The position numbers and the translations under genes are program-made. From assembly GCA_965221135.1 (NCBI GenBank), contig CBDCRZ010000100.1, positions 248,001 through 312,000 on the forward strand: a stretch of 64,000 bases of DNA, written 5' to 3'. This stretch comes from Sansalvadorimonas sp965221135 (lineage in GTDB: Bacteria; Pseudomonadota; Gammaproteobacteria; Pseudomonadales; Endozoicomonadaceae). The notes beneath the pieces are model-generated. The model was not told the DNA's origin. It was given only the letters and a program-made list of their open reading frames with translations, and did not search any database. Each line of letters starts with the position of its first letter. The stretch's first letter is position 1. Below are positions 8,547 to 16,969 of this stretch, piece by piece.

Positions 8547-10019
8547 TCAGTTTTCCGGGAGCATAGGGTCACTGTGTGATTTCTGGGAAGTCCGATAAGT
8601 GGCTAAATACTCTGGTGGCTTTAGTTTATGTGCCATTAATGCGAAGTTTTCATTACAGGTATCACGTGATTTAGTCGTATTCGCTCTATTCCACTTAGTC
8701 ATTTCTCCGGATGGTGTATAAAGAACATCGTCCATTCGAAATGTGTGGGTTGTACTGCATAAATAAGGTTTCTCTTCTGCTATTTGAGTCAAAGCAACAC
8801 AAGTCGCTGATCGCAAATACTTATTTGTAAGAATGGGCGTTTTTTCATTTGAGGCAGCAAACATACTGCAAGCAATTAAATAAGGCCCTCTTACTCTTTT
8901 CACTCCCTGTTCGTAGTGAATAATATCAAATGAACCGTCACGACATAGTGGTTTATAAGGGTGTTGATATGTTTCAAACATAATTGGAATATAATCTATA
9001 TCAAAGTATGCTCCACGCCTTGGTATTTCTTCCTGCTTTAAATTGATTGCGCTTCTAACTGAAGCAGAAGTAATTGCAGAAGATCCTTGACTCAAAAGTG
9101 AAAGCCTAAGGTTGTCTAAAATGTGGTTAAAACTTGGCCAAAGTTGGATCCTGCCCGGTAGAAGGCAATCCTGAAACGTGAACGATGGATCAAAAGGAAT
9201 GAGCGGTTCAATACAGGACGACCACTGGATATTATCTACGTCAAGCACCAGAAGATTATTTAAGCCAAGTTCATATATAGATTGTCTATAGTCTTTTATT
9301 CTCTGAATATCACACCCGTCACCGAATTTTAACGGAGTGGAGCTATACCAGAGCACAACAAGTTTGTTGTGGTTGCATCTTGCCCAGTCAATAGCTCTTT
9401 GTTGTACTGGTCGATCAGGCGTGTTTGGTAAACTGTCGGCATCGGGGAACTTCGGGTTTTTTATCCAGGTAAGGAATATATAAGACTCCCATCTTTCTGC
9501 ACTCGATGCATAATACCCAGCTGAAAGAGGGTCTGATTGGATGCTATTAGCCTCAATAAGCAAATCCGGCAGTAGGAATGCCGTCGCACCAAAAAACCTT
9601 TTCCTTTCGATAACATTTTTTATGGCTCGGATAATTGAATCAAAAGAATGACCACTCGCTTTAGCAAGCTCAACCAGATTCTCTGTTAAGTTTACATAAC
9701 CTGGCTCAGTATCTCTTAATTCAAGATGTTTGCTTTCATCGCATCCAATAAACCTGTCTTGAATTGATTGTATTTGACCTGGGGTGAAATCAAGAGCAAC
9801 TGCAACTTTGACCCAGTCTTTAGATAGATGGTTTTTCAATACATCTAAAGCTTCCCGGCTAATGAAGCTTTCTGGAATGGCTTGCTCACAGCTTCGATAT
9901 GAAAAGCTGGCCGAAGCCCCTTTTCTTGAGTTACTCCCCGGAATCTCATCATCTACGTGATGTGTAATGGTGGCGTTGTTGCCAGGGTAAGATTTTGAGG
10001 GTGAATTGGAAGCATCCAT
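8547..10019 (-). CDS. Death-domain-like protein fused to a DXD glycosyltransferase-like region
   Basis: A 490-aa protein with no signal peptide. Residues about 54-137 read like an eukaryotic death domain: helix, then KDWVKVAVALDFTPGQIQSI, a variable loop and a last helix with LVELAK and SIIRAIKNV. Residues about 180-400 resemble GT-A glycosyltransferases of the sugar-binding DXD type (large clostridial toxin/OCH1 style): an opening TWIKNP, NKLVVLWYSS at 218-227, an Arg (322) before RGAYFDIDYIP with the DXD at 340-342, and LIACSMFAAS later. The tail (about 440-490) is polar. The domain calls come from pattern recognition without a profile search. It could be an injected effector acting on host death-domain proteins; that is inference. 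The gene stands alone between opposite-strand or distant neighbours. Confidence 0.6.
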   Translation of the reverse strand: MDASNSPSKSYPGNNATITHHVDDEIPGSNSRKGASASFSYRSCEQAIPESFISREALDVLKNHLSKDWVKVAVALDFTPGQIQSIQDRFIGCDESKHLELRDTEPGYVNLTENLVELAKASGHSFDSIIRAIKNVIERKRFFGATAFLLPDLLIEANSIQSDPLSAGYYASSAERWESYIFLTWIKNPKFPDADSLPNTPDRPVQQRAIDWARCNHNKLVVLWYSSTPLKFGDGCDIQRIKDYRQSIYELGLNNLLVLDVDNIQWSSCIEPLIPFDPSFTFQDCLLPGRIQLWPSFNHILDNLRLSLLSQGSSAITSASVRSAINLKQEEIPRRGAYFDIDYIPIMFETYQHPYKPLCRDGSFDIIHYEQGVKRVRGPYLIACSMFAASNEKTPILTNKYLRSATCVALTQIAEEKPYLCSTTHTFRMDDVLYTPSGEMTKWNRANTTKSRDTCNENFALMAHKLKPPEYLATYRTSQKSHSDPMLPEN

Positions 10020-10255
10020 TTATATAATCCCATTTGAGCTAAAACTCCAAAAACTATTGGACAACAAAAATCTGGAAGAGTTTCGCTCAGCATGAATAGG
10101 GGGAGTTTATGCTTTAGAAAGTGAAGAGCAGCTCATTTCCGCCTTTGAGCGGCAGCATGCCGCTCGCACAGTTGAGGTCTTATTCCGGGCTTTATCAAGG
10201 GTAGCTGCAGGTTTAGACAACCCCCCCCTTCTCAGCTTCATGCTGCGTTCGTTTT
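10020..10255. other. Intergenic region with a GC hairpin
   Basis: No gene is seen here. It holds a perfect 7-bp hairpin with 5-nt loop (GAGCGGC / GCCGCTC, 10147-10165). There is no T-tract directly after it on either strand, so a terminator call is weak. Confidence 0.4.
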
Positions 10256-11689
10256 CTATGCTGTTTGATGACTTAACACTGAAGCCAGCCTGTCGATTTC
10301 CCCTGAAACTGCATTGTTAGGATATTTCTTCTGGATATAGTCCAGAAGCTTCAGAGCATCATTATCCCGCTGCAGTCCATCACTCAGTGCCTGTGCCATC
10401 ACCAGATAGGCTTCAGGCAGACGCCTGTACTCTGGTGCTCTTACATGCAGGCCTTTCAGAAGCAGGATTGTTTCTTTGTAGCGCCCTCGGGCGATAAAGC
10501 CTTTGGCTGTTACATAACAGCTTTCCGGGCTCTCTGGCTTCCAGTCTTTCAGACGATTACGTACAGCGGTTAAGGCATCGGCTGCAGCGCTGTATTGTTG
10601 TTTGTCGGCAAGAGACTGGAGATACAGCTCTGCCTCTCTGGTCATTAACTCGGTGTCGGAGCCAATGGAGCGCAGCTCAAATAGCCGACGGTTAAGCTCC
10701 TGATCTTTCGGGCGGTGCTTCAAGCCTTCTTTTAATGCATCAGCACAGTCATGGATACGGCCTTCCTGAAAGTTGATGGCACTGTCTGCCAGTGCTTTTT
10801 CATAGAGCCAGTTGCTCTCATTTGAGTTGCTTTCTTCATCTTCCTCATTCCCTGCTGTATAGCCCAGTAGGTCCTGATACTGGAACAGGCAGTATCCCAT
10901 CAGGGCAGATGTCACACAGGTAAAGTAACTGCCGGCAAAGAGAGAAATGGGCAGAAGAATATTGGCGCTGAGTTTGGTACTTAACAGTGCAAGAAGGGCT
11001 CCGGGGGCGCTGTAAAGGGTAAGAACAAAGAAGAACAACAGAAAGTAAGGCCAGCCAATGGCTCGCATTACACCAAACAGACGACCAGGGTGTATGGCAT
11101 CAGGCAGTGAATTCTCCCGAGCCAGCACCATAACTGAGGCTGGCAGGGCGAGCACAATAAATAACAGTGAAGGGATTAAGAACCAGACGCTGCCAAACCA
11201 GCCAATCACACCCAGGGCAATACCGATAACAATAAACACAGCCATCTGTTTAAAGAACAGATCAAACCCTTCGCCGCTAAATGCTTCTGCAACACTGGGG
11301 GGAGTCCGTCGTCCATTACTCATGTATTCAATAATTTTATAGGTGTACTTGGTAATGCAGACCGTTAATAACAGACTCATCAGACCCGAGAAAATACCAC
11401 CGGAAGAGAGCGTGACACCCAAAAGAGAGGTGATAAACAAGAACGCCATGGTCTGGGAATGAAAAGGGTAAATAAAGAAGGCATTCAAGCGCTGCCAGAA
11501 AGGCGGTGCTGCATGGGCTGCTCCCAGAAACTTTAAGTCTCTGTGGCAAAGAGTACAGCGATGCTCTCCCTGAGAAGGTGGAGGCTGGGGCGAGCAACTT
11601 TTGCAATAGAGTTTATGGCATTGGGTGCAATTCCATTGAGCTGGGGTGCCGGAATGCCAGCTGCACTCTGCGCCATGTCCATGTGCCAT
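10256..11689 (-). CDS. B-box/zinc-ribbon membrane protein with TPR-like C-terminus
   Basis: A 477-aa protein with a Cys/His-rich N-terminus (about 9-50: ECSWH, CTQCHKLYCKSC, HRCTLC) like a B-box or zinc ribbon. Several membrane segments follow (about 80-270, with alternating Ala/Leu/Phe runs, DUF4013-like layout). The soluble C-terminal half (about 295-477) has the spacing of tetratricopeptide repeats. Function is unknown; such proteins occur in many Oceanospirillales. It is divergent from the kinase gene at 11854 across 164 bp. Confidence 0.8.
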   Translation of the reverse strand: MAHGHGAECSWHSGTPAQWNCTQCHKLYCKSCSPQPPPSQGEHRCTLCHRDLKFLGAAHAAPPFWQRLNAFFIYPFHSQTMAFLFITSLLGVTLSSGGIFSGLMSLLLTVCITKYTYKIIEYMSNGRRTPPSVAEAFSGEGFDLFFKQMAVFIVIGIALGVIGWFGSVWFLIPSLLFIVLALPASVMVLARENSLPDAIHPGRLFGVMRAIGWPYFLLFFFVLTLYSAPGALLALLSTKLSANILLPISLFAGSYFTCVTSALMGYCLFQYQDLLGYTAGNEEDEESNSNESNWLYEKALADSAINFQEGRIHDCADALKEGLKHRPKDQELNRRLFELRSIGSDTELMTREAELYLQSLADKQQYSAAADALTAVRNRLKDWKPESPESCYVTAKGFIARGRYKETILLLKGLHVRAPEYRRLPEAYLVMAQALSDGLQRDNDALKLLDYIQKKYPNNAVSGEIDRLASVLSHQTA

Positions 11690-11768
11690 GAGTGGGTCTC
11701 TGAATGTTGTTATAAGAAGCGTGTGAGGGATTGTATGGGTTTTGGGTGCCTGACAAAAGAATCAATAT

Positions 11769-11850
11769 TACTAACAAAATGAGGAACATCTATTAAAAGG
11801 CCGGACTCTGTGTTGGGGAGTAACTCTTAATTTCCCAGCCGGAGAATACA
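11769..11850 (+). repeat. Kinase leader, copy 1
   Basis: About 80 bp upstream of the intact kinase, running from CTAACAAAATGAGGAACATC through CTCTGTGTTGGGGAGTAA to CCGGAGAATACAG. A diverged copy lies at 15844-15924 without an adjacent kinase start. It includes the ribosome site GGAG (11841-11844) and may hold the promoter. Confidence 0.75.
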
Positions 11851-11853
11851 GAC

Positions 11854-13293
11854 GTGGATGCACAACCTATTGGACTGGTCCCAATTACACCCCAAATGGA
11901 TCGTCGCTCATCATTTGTTCCTCAGTCTAAAAAAGCCGGTGTGCAGTCACCGGCTGTGTTCGTAGAGGTAACGACTCAGTTACCTGCCGCCGATTCATCC
12001 GTATCAGCCGTGCCTAAAGTCCGTAAAGCCACTCGACATGTGGCTGTCGATGATGTCTGTGTTCTCTATTGCAACAGAAAAGAGCATTTCCTTGTAGAGC
12101 GAATGGGGCCGACTATGACAACGGTTCTTGGTGTCTGCCTTAACTATTCTGTTCAGGAAATGAAAGATAGGCATGGAGTGGAGGTGGCTGATCCAGAGTC
12201 CAATAAATCCAATGATGTAATCAGGATAAAGCGGTTGAGTGTGGAGAGTACCAGAAGTGATATATATGGTGTGTTCTGGGTGAAAAAGGTTTGTGTAAAG
12301 GGCTCTGCAAAAGGTCATGTCACTAAAACAGAGAAAAACGTAGTCAGGCAGCAGGCCGTTTTAAAACTGCAAAAGAGCAAAGCTACACACCCACAATTAA
12401 CAGACAAAGAGGTGGTCAGGTTTGCGCATGAGTGTGCAGCTGAAAGCCATACCCTGCAGGTTATGGCCGATAAACCGGGCATTATCACTCCTTATATTGC
12501 GGGTATCTTAAATAATGACCAGGTGTGGATGCTTATGGAAAGAGCGCAGGGAGACCTTGTATCACTGTTACAAAAAGGAAATAAGATCTCTCTAGAGGAT
12601 GCTTTTCATATTACTTCTGATGTCCTGAAAGCCGTGCTGACGCTTCATAGTGATGACTGTGTGCATGGTGATATCAAGTGTGAAAACCTGCTCTGTGTGA
12701 AGGATGGTAAGCATCATTCCAAAATAAAACTGGCCGATTTTGGTTCTGCGACCGATGCACGTGCAGTAAAAGCTACTGATGATGAAAGTGTGCCTGGTTA
12801 TTATTACGGCACCACAGAATTCATGGCTCCTGAATCCCAGTTCAGTCATAAGAAGCATCAGGTTCTAACCAAGGCATCGGATATTTGGTCAACCGGATGT
12901 GTGCTCGGGCAGATCTCCGGCCTTATGCATACGGACGAGCACAGCTGGAGGTGGACAGAAGGCGAAACCAGGTTCGTTACAGGCCACCCTGACAAGGCCG
13001 CCTTCTATAAAGTCTGGAAAGAAACAACCGCAGGCGATAAAAACCTGGCAACGTGGTGTCAGGAAGTGACCGGCCACTCTTTTGATGAGTATGTTGCAGG
13101 AAAGGTACCACTGGTTAATTATGACGCCGGCAAGCCATGGGAGATTCAGTTGGTGTTGGTGACGCTGGCCTGTATGCGTTTTGATCCCAGGCACCGTCCC
13201 ACCATCGAAGAGCTGAATCAGTGGATACGCACCGGGGAAGAAGCAACACAGATTCAACAGTCTCAAAACACGGGATGTTGCACCCTGCTCTGA
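11854..13293 (+). CDS. Eukaryotic-like Ser/Thr protein kinase with CaaX-type C-terminus
   Basis: A 479-aa soluble protein. Residues about 125-455 are a kinase domain: catalytic loop HGDIKCEN (271-278, D273; HGD replaces HRD), DFG at 295-297, activation segment ending APE (325-327), and DIWSTGCVLG for subdomain IX. The glycine loop and VAIK lysine are not obvious. The first 120 residues have no recognised domain. The protein ends NTGCCTLL, so the last four residues (CTLL) fit a CaaX box of the geranylgeranyl type with a second Cys next to it. The GTG start has GGAG 9 nt upstream; the nearby ATG is out of frame. Two decayed copies downstream keep the same ending. Host-cell delivery is inferred. 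Confidence 0.9.
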   Translation: MDAQPIGLVPITPQMDRRSSFVPQSKKAGVQSPAVFVEVTTQLPAADSSVSAVPKVRKATRHVAVDDVCVLYCNRKEHFLVERMGPTMTTVLGVCLNYSVQEMKDRHGVEVADPESNKSNDVIRIKRLSVESTRSDIYGVFWVKKVCVKGSAKGHVTKTEKNVVRQQAVLKLQKSKATHPQLTDKEVVRFAHECAAESHTLQVMADKPGIITPYIAGILNNDQVWMLMERAQGDLVSLLQKGNKISLEDAFHITSDVLKAVLTLHSDDCVHGDIKCENLLCVKDGKHHSKIKLADFGSATDARAVKATDDESVPGYYYGTTEFMAPESQFSHKKHQVLTKASDIWSTGCVLGQISGLMHTDEHSWRWTEGETRFVTGHPDKAAFYKVWKETTAGDKNLATWCQEVTGHSFDEYVAGKVPLVNYDAGKPWEIQLVLVTLACMRFDPRHRPTIEELNQWIRTGEEATQIQQSQNTGCCTLL

Positions 13294-13478
13294 CAGCTCT
13301 CTGTTACAACGCTCTGTTACAGTTCCGTTCGGGAATCAGGTTGTGTAGAACTCTTTTTTACCCTGATTCTACAGGTGTAAAAGAGCAACTCATTGCTGTC
13401 TTCCAGGGCGGCACAGGATTCTCAGTGACCACATGCAACGTATGGTGCGTCGTACCCAGGCTTATTATTGAAATATTT

Positions 13479-13840
13479 TTAATAAGCTCTTTTTCCTCTG
13501 TGGATATGAACAATAAAAATGGCATATCCACCGAGTTTGAGAGCCTCAAGGGATTCATTAACAATATCATCTTCCGAGGTTTTGGTCAGTTGATCCTTTG
13601 TATTGATCAGAGTTCCCAGGTGCAGGAACAACACGCAGTCATAGTGACTTGTCAGTGTAATGCACTCGGAGGGGTTGCCTGCACATTCGTTACAGTCAGT
13701 GCCTATAAGTACCCGGTCACAAAAACAACTATTGCTGACTCAATCTCCAGGACACTCAGCCGTGCCGCAGCTCCAGTCACATAGCGGGCTATGCCCCTGC
13801 GCTGCCACCCAGCTGAGCAGCCTGTTTATTGGTCAGAAAT
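13479..13840 (-). pseudogene. Possible decayed coding remnant
   Basis: A protein-like frame ends at the stop 13479-13481 (segments such as LINTKDQLTKTSEDD and GGYAIFIVHIHRGKRAY). It has no start codon. Upstream the sense seems to pass to another frame (RLSVLEIESAIVVFVTGYL), as if a frameshift had occurred. No family recognised; it may be chance. Confidence 0.25.
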
Positions 13841-13869
13841 AAATGTTTCCACATGGCCGGGCACTTATG

Positions 13870-14037
13870 TCATGTCAGATAGGCATAGATGAGTTCATGT
13901 GTTTCAAGGTCATTATTTTGGAGATGAATGTTTTGAGGCATTCTAATGTTCTGATTCTGTAGATGATTGTTGGTCATCATTTGGTTTCTGCAATCTGGAT
14001 CGATAGCTGTAATAGAATCGGTTGATAAAGTTTCATT
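13870..14037 (-). pseudogene. Possible C-terminal remnant of an unknown protein
   Basis: A 55-codon frame, polar and Asn/Gln-rich (ending NNDLETHELIYAYLT), opens directly after a TAG. Its only ATGs are internal. It reads like the tail of a lost larger gene; evidence is composition only. Confidence 0.25.
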
Positions 14038-14165
14038 CTAGACTGTATGACACCATTTTTAACAAATGAAACTACTCTGAACACTAATTATGCTCAGCCA
14101 TTCCAGAATGAAAAAATCACTTGGTGGATTTAATAAGCCAGACTGGATTGTTTACAGGAAGGATC

Positions 14166-14203
14166 CTCAACTATCAGTTTTATTATTCTTGCTGATAGTT
14201 GAG
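14166..14203. terminator. Perfect 12-bp hairpin
   Basis: CTCAACTATCAG / CTGATAGTTGAG with a 14-nt loop, 16 bp past the stop of the minus-strand gene at 14220. There is no clear T-run, so it may be a terminator or an mRNA-stabilising hairpin. Confidence 0.45.
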
Positions 14204-14219
14204 CGGCCTCAAAATTAAA

Positions 14220-14843
14220 TTACTCGTCTGAATCTAAAGTAGGAGCGGGAATCAACAAATAAGCTGGTGTAAAAAAACGTGAACTTAGCCAATGAACTTT
14301 CCAGGTTGTATCATCCTGTTCAGGTCGCTGTAAATGATATGGAACTTCGTTACCGCTAATTTGAGTGATTTCTACTTCGCCAACCTTATACCCATTACAA
14401 ACACTTTTCTTAACACTGTAATTTACTTCATTAATACCTGCATCCTGAGTAATGGTCAGTACGAAGTCTATTGCATGATTCTTCAGGTAAACACGGGAAA
14501 TATTGGTATAACCAGTTGATTGACGCACATGCAACAAGTTATCACCGAGCCCGTTGGGCTTATAGAATTTATTTTCATCATCCGTTTTCCGAAACTGGAA
14601 TTGATTTTGAATAGTTCCTTGCTTCATCTCTATCTGAGTGATTTTCCAACCATCAGCTATCAGAACAACCAGCGACCCGCACAAATAATCATTCGCTTTG
14701 GTAGCATTAACAGCCGCGTTCGTAGCATCAGCAGCAGCATTAACTGCTAGTTCGGTGGGCTCAGTAGAGGCATGTACACCTACAAAAGAAACCGACAATA
14801 GTAGAGCAAAGGGGAGTAACTTTTTTAAAACCATGGCATCCAT
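14220..14843 (-). CDS. Unknown secreted protein
   Basis: A 207-aa protein of unknown function. A signal peptide (KKLLPFALLLSVSFVGVHA) precedes an Ala/Asn-rich linker (AVNAAADATNAAVNATKAND) and a soluble domain with two cysteines and many beta-like segments. ATG 14843 or the in-frame ATG three codons on (14834) could be the start. It stands alone in the kinase island and is AT-richer than the backbone genes. Confidence 0.65.
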   Translation of the reverse strand: MDAMVLKKLLPFALLLSVSFVGVHASTEPTELAVNAAADATNAAVNATKANDYLCGSLVVLIADGWKITQIEMKQGTIQNQFQFRKTDDENKFYKPNGLGDNLLHVRQSTGYTNISRVYLKNHAIDFVLTITQDAGINEVNYSVKKSVCNGYKVGEVEITQISGNEVPYHLQRPEQDDTTWKVHWLSSRFFTPAYLLIPAPTLDSDE

Positions 14844-14928
14844 ACCTTGATAGTTGTCCGTAGCTATTAATATAGACGGGCTTTGCTATTCCCCCCTTCG
14901 TTCCCAGTAAATGCCCGCCAGAATCGAT

Positions 14929-15366
14929 TTAACGTCTGATAGCAGGAATACGAAGCAGCATTAACGCCAAAACAATGACACTGTATGTAAGAGGTTCGGT
15001 GTTATCGCTTTTCACTAACCAAGAGAAATGCAGTGTCACCAGCCCCCCTGCTAGATATACATCGCGGTATAGTGTTGCCCAGCGTTTCCTCAGCTTACGC
15101 GTCATTCCTTTTCTGGAGGTATTTAACAGCGAGGGGAGGGCTGTTAACTCATAAAATATGCCCGCCCCGGATACCAGTATTGAATCTATCTCTGGTGCTT
15201 CTGTTTCAGTAAGCAGGCTTTGCACTAATGCTGTAAATTTGGGAGAGATATAGAAAGTTTTTGAACGCAAAACGTTGTAGAAGCCAGCAGTAATTTTTCT
15301 TTTTACACTCGCCATTCCAGATGCGCTGCTGAGTATGTTTGACCGTGGGTCGTGCAGGATACTCAT
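14929..15366 (-). CDS. Unknown small membrane protein
   Basis: A 145-aa ORF. The N-terminal two thirds are basic and soluble. The end has hydrophobic segments (about 109-121 and 126-138: LTYSVIVLALMLLRIPAI). No family recognised and the ribosome site is poor. It may be a fragment of a longer gene. It lies between an unknown secreted protein and kinase remnants. Confidence 0.45.
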   Translation of the reverse strand: MSILHDPRSNILSSASGMASVKRKITAGFYNVLRSKTFYISPKFTALVQSLLTETEAPEIDSILVSGAGIFYELTALPSLLNTSRKGMTRKLRKRWATLYRDVYLAGGLVTLHFSWLVKSDNTEPLTYSVIVLALMLLRIPAIRR

Positions 15367-15709
15367 TCTGATTTACTGGCGTAACTATGTGGTAGTAATC
15401 AGCCACCTGATCTTTTTTTATGTAAAACATGCAGGGAAGGCTGCAACGACCTGAACAACGAAGAACAGTAAGCGTTGTGCATGGACTCTGGGGGGATTAT
15501 GGGCAGGCATGATGCATGTTTGCATGAGTATTCAGACTCAATAGCGAAAACAGGCATGAGAAAATTAACAGGAGCAACCCGTGAGCGGGAAAAAGGTTTC
15601 GTTGAGCCATAACGGGTTCCTTCAGCGTTCAAATGCCCCTCAGTGAAAAGAAATGACATGCATGAAGCACTGACAAACAAGTTAGAAGCAGTAACCAGGT
15701 TTTCAGTGA
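15367..15709. other. Stretch without a convincing gene
   Basis: Between the minus-strand ORF and the first kinase remnant I see no supported gene. The 93-codon minus frame here is Ser/Cys/His-rich and looks like a shadow. A short plus-strand frame (MRKLTGATRER..., about 18 codons near 15555) is too small to call. Confidence 0.4.
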
Positions 15710-15827
15710 CGATTTACACCCCAGACAATGCTCGACTATAGAAGATCTGAACCAGTGGATAAGCACGAGGGAAGAGGCAATAAAGAAACAGCAATCTCAA
15801 AATACAGGATGCTGTACCCTGCTCTGA
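15710..15827 (+). pseudogene. Kinase remnant 1 (C-terminal end only)
   Basis: Encodes, after one frameshift, a stretch matching the last about 36 residues of the intact kinase: STIEDLNQWISTREEA, then QSQNTGCCTLL and a stop. The CTLL ending is preserved exactly. No kinase core remains upstream. It marks a former second kinase copy. Confidence 0.8.
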
Positions 15828-15843
15828 CACAAGAATTATCAGC

Positions 15844-15924
15844 ACTAACGAAATGCAGAACATCTATTGAAAGCTGTGCTCTGTGTTGGGGAATAAGAAT
15901 TAATTTCATTGCCGGAGAATACAG
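15844..15924 (+). repeat. Kinase leader, copy 2
   Basis: Diverged duplicate of the leader at 11769-11850 (shared blocks AACATCTATT, CTCTGTGTTGGGGA and GCCGGAGAATACAG). It follows kinase remnant 1 directly and is followed by AT-rich sequence, not a kinase start. It fits a tandem kinase array later disrupted. Confidence 0.7.
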
Positions 15925-16037
15925 GAACGGTATTTTCCCAGAGTAGGCATCAAATCATTTATTATTATTTATAACTTCTTGGATATTATAAAAAGGAGTC
16001 GGAATTAAAAATAGTTGTCTAAGTGATATATGTATTT

Positions 16038-16640
16038 ATGGTGAATGTTGTGAAAAAAATAATTAGATTTTTATTGTTATCCAGCCTGATGATTTTTTTT
16101 AACCCTGTATATGCAAATTTCGATATAAACAAGATTGTTGGGGCCTGGTATCGTTCAAGTGAAAGTTCTATTGAGTTTCTTGTTTTTGAAAAGCCATTTG
16201 ATTTCCCTGAAGGCTTAGAAATTGAAGTTACAGTTGAGAATAAATACAATTTTTTTCTGGATCATAATTATAAGTATGGAAAGTATTTAATTATATCAGG
16301 AAAAAATGCCAATATTGCCGAAAATCCAGTCATTCAGTGTGGCCTTTGGTTTTACGCACCTGGAAAAAATGATGGTAAAATGTTAAAGGCTTTCATTAAG
16401 TACAGGTCTATGTGTAGAAATGCGCATGTTAAAACTTTGTTGAGAGCATTTAAAGTATTGTCAAGAGGTTCCCGTTATCCCACATGGGTTTACAAAGATA
16501 TTTCCATTACAGAACATAGTTTGCAGTTCAAATTTTATTATCCTGTCAGAAGTAAATACCTTGATATTGAATGGGGGAAATATCCGCCAGATACTACAAG
16601 CTTTATATTTCCTGGGACGTATAGATACAGCAGTGAATAA
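16038..16640 (+). CDS. AT-rich unknown secreted protein
   Basis: About 200 aa. A signal peptide (KKIIRFLLLSSLMIFF, cleavage after YANF region) precedes an aromatic, beta-rich domain (GAWYRSSESS, PVIQCGLWFYAPG). No family recognised. Several starts are possible (16023, 16038, GTG 16050). Base composition is far more AT-rich than the neighbours, suggesting recent acquisition. It lies between a kinase leader copy and a kinase tail, as if inserted into a kinase gene. Confidence 0.6.
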   Translation: MVNVVKKIIRFLLLSSLMIFFNPVYANFDINKIVGAWYRSSESSIEFLVFEKPFDFPEGLEIEVTVENKYNFFLDHNYKYGKYLIISGKNANIAENPVIQCGLWFYAPGKNDGKMLKAFIKYRSMCRNAHVKTLLRAFKVLSRGSRYPTWVYKDISITEHSLQFKFYYPVRSKYLDIEWGKYPPDTTSFIFPGTYRYSSE

Positions 16641-16754
16641 TTTTCCTGCGCATAACGCCAAAGAAAAAGGGGTAGTGTCATTTATGTTGAGTTCGATCAG
16701 CCTCCCCTCTGACAGGGGGAGTCTGAGTTGAGGAAAAGAACGTTTTGTAATGGT

Positions 16755-16932
16755 TCAACGATGGCTGAGGTGTTTGACGCCTGTTTTAACCAAGGCATCT
16801 CATTTTTGGTCGAACGGGTTTGCGCTCGGGCATGTATCCGGCATTCTGCGTACCCATACGCAGTTATGGAAATGGGAAGATGCAACACAGAAACAACAGC
16901 CTCAAAACACAGGATGCTGTACCCTGCTCTGA
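16755..16932 (+). pseudogene. Kinase remnant 2 (internal deletion, intact tail)
   Basis: The frame begins with a match to kinase subdomain IX (VLTKASHFWSNGFALG versus VLTKASDIWSTGCVLG). It jumps over about 80 residues and ends QNTGCCTLL. Both ends align with the intact kinase, so this is a copy with an internal deletion. It lies 40 bp before bioD. Confidence 0.8.
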
Positions 16933-16969
16933 CAATTCTCAGTTGTTGATCAGTTGTTGAAAGGGTGTC

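Larger units (their letters stand above)
13294..14219. other. Gene-poor stretch with decayed coding scraps
   Basis: No intact gene is seen in 926 bp downstream of the kinase. It contains two protein-like but startless frames on the minus strand (listed separately), an 8-bp inverted repeat at 13333-13369 and a 12-bp perfect hairpin at 14166-14203. Base composition becomes AT-rich toward the right. Confidence 0.5.

Noticed and set aside
13333..13369. Inverted repeat GAATCAGG/CCTGATTC as kinase terminator
   Set aside because: Only 8 bp with a 21-nt loop and no T-run after the right arm.
13221..13784. 187-codon plus-strand frame overlapping the kinase 3' end
   Set aside because: It starts inside the kinase in another frame and its composition shows no coding features.
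15399..15680. 93-codon minus-strand frame
   Set aside because: Ser/Cys/His-rich, no ribosome site, no recognisable fold; probably chance.
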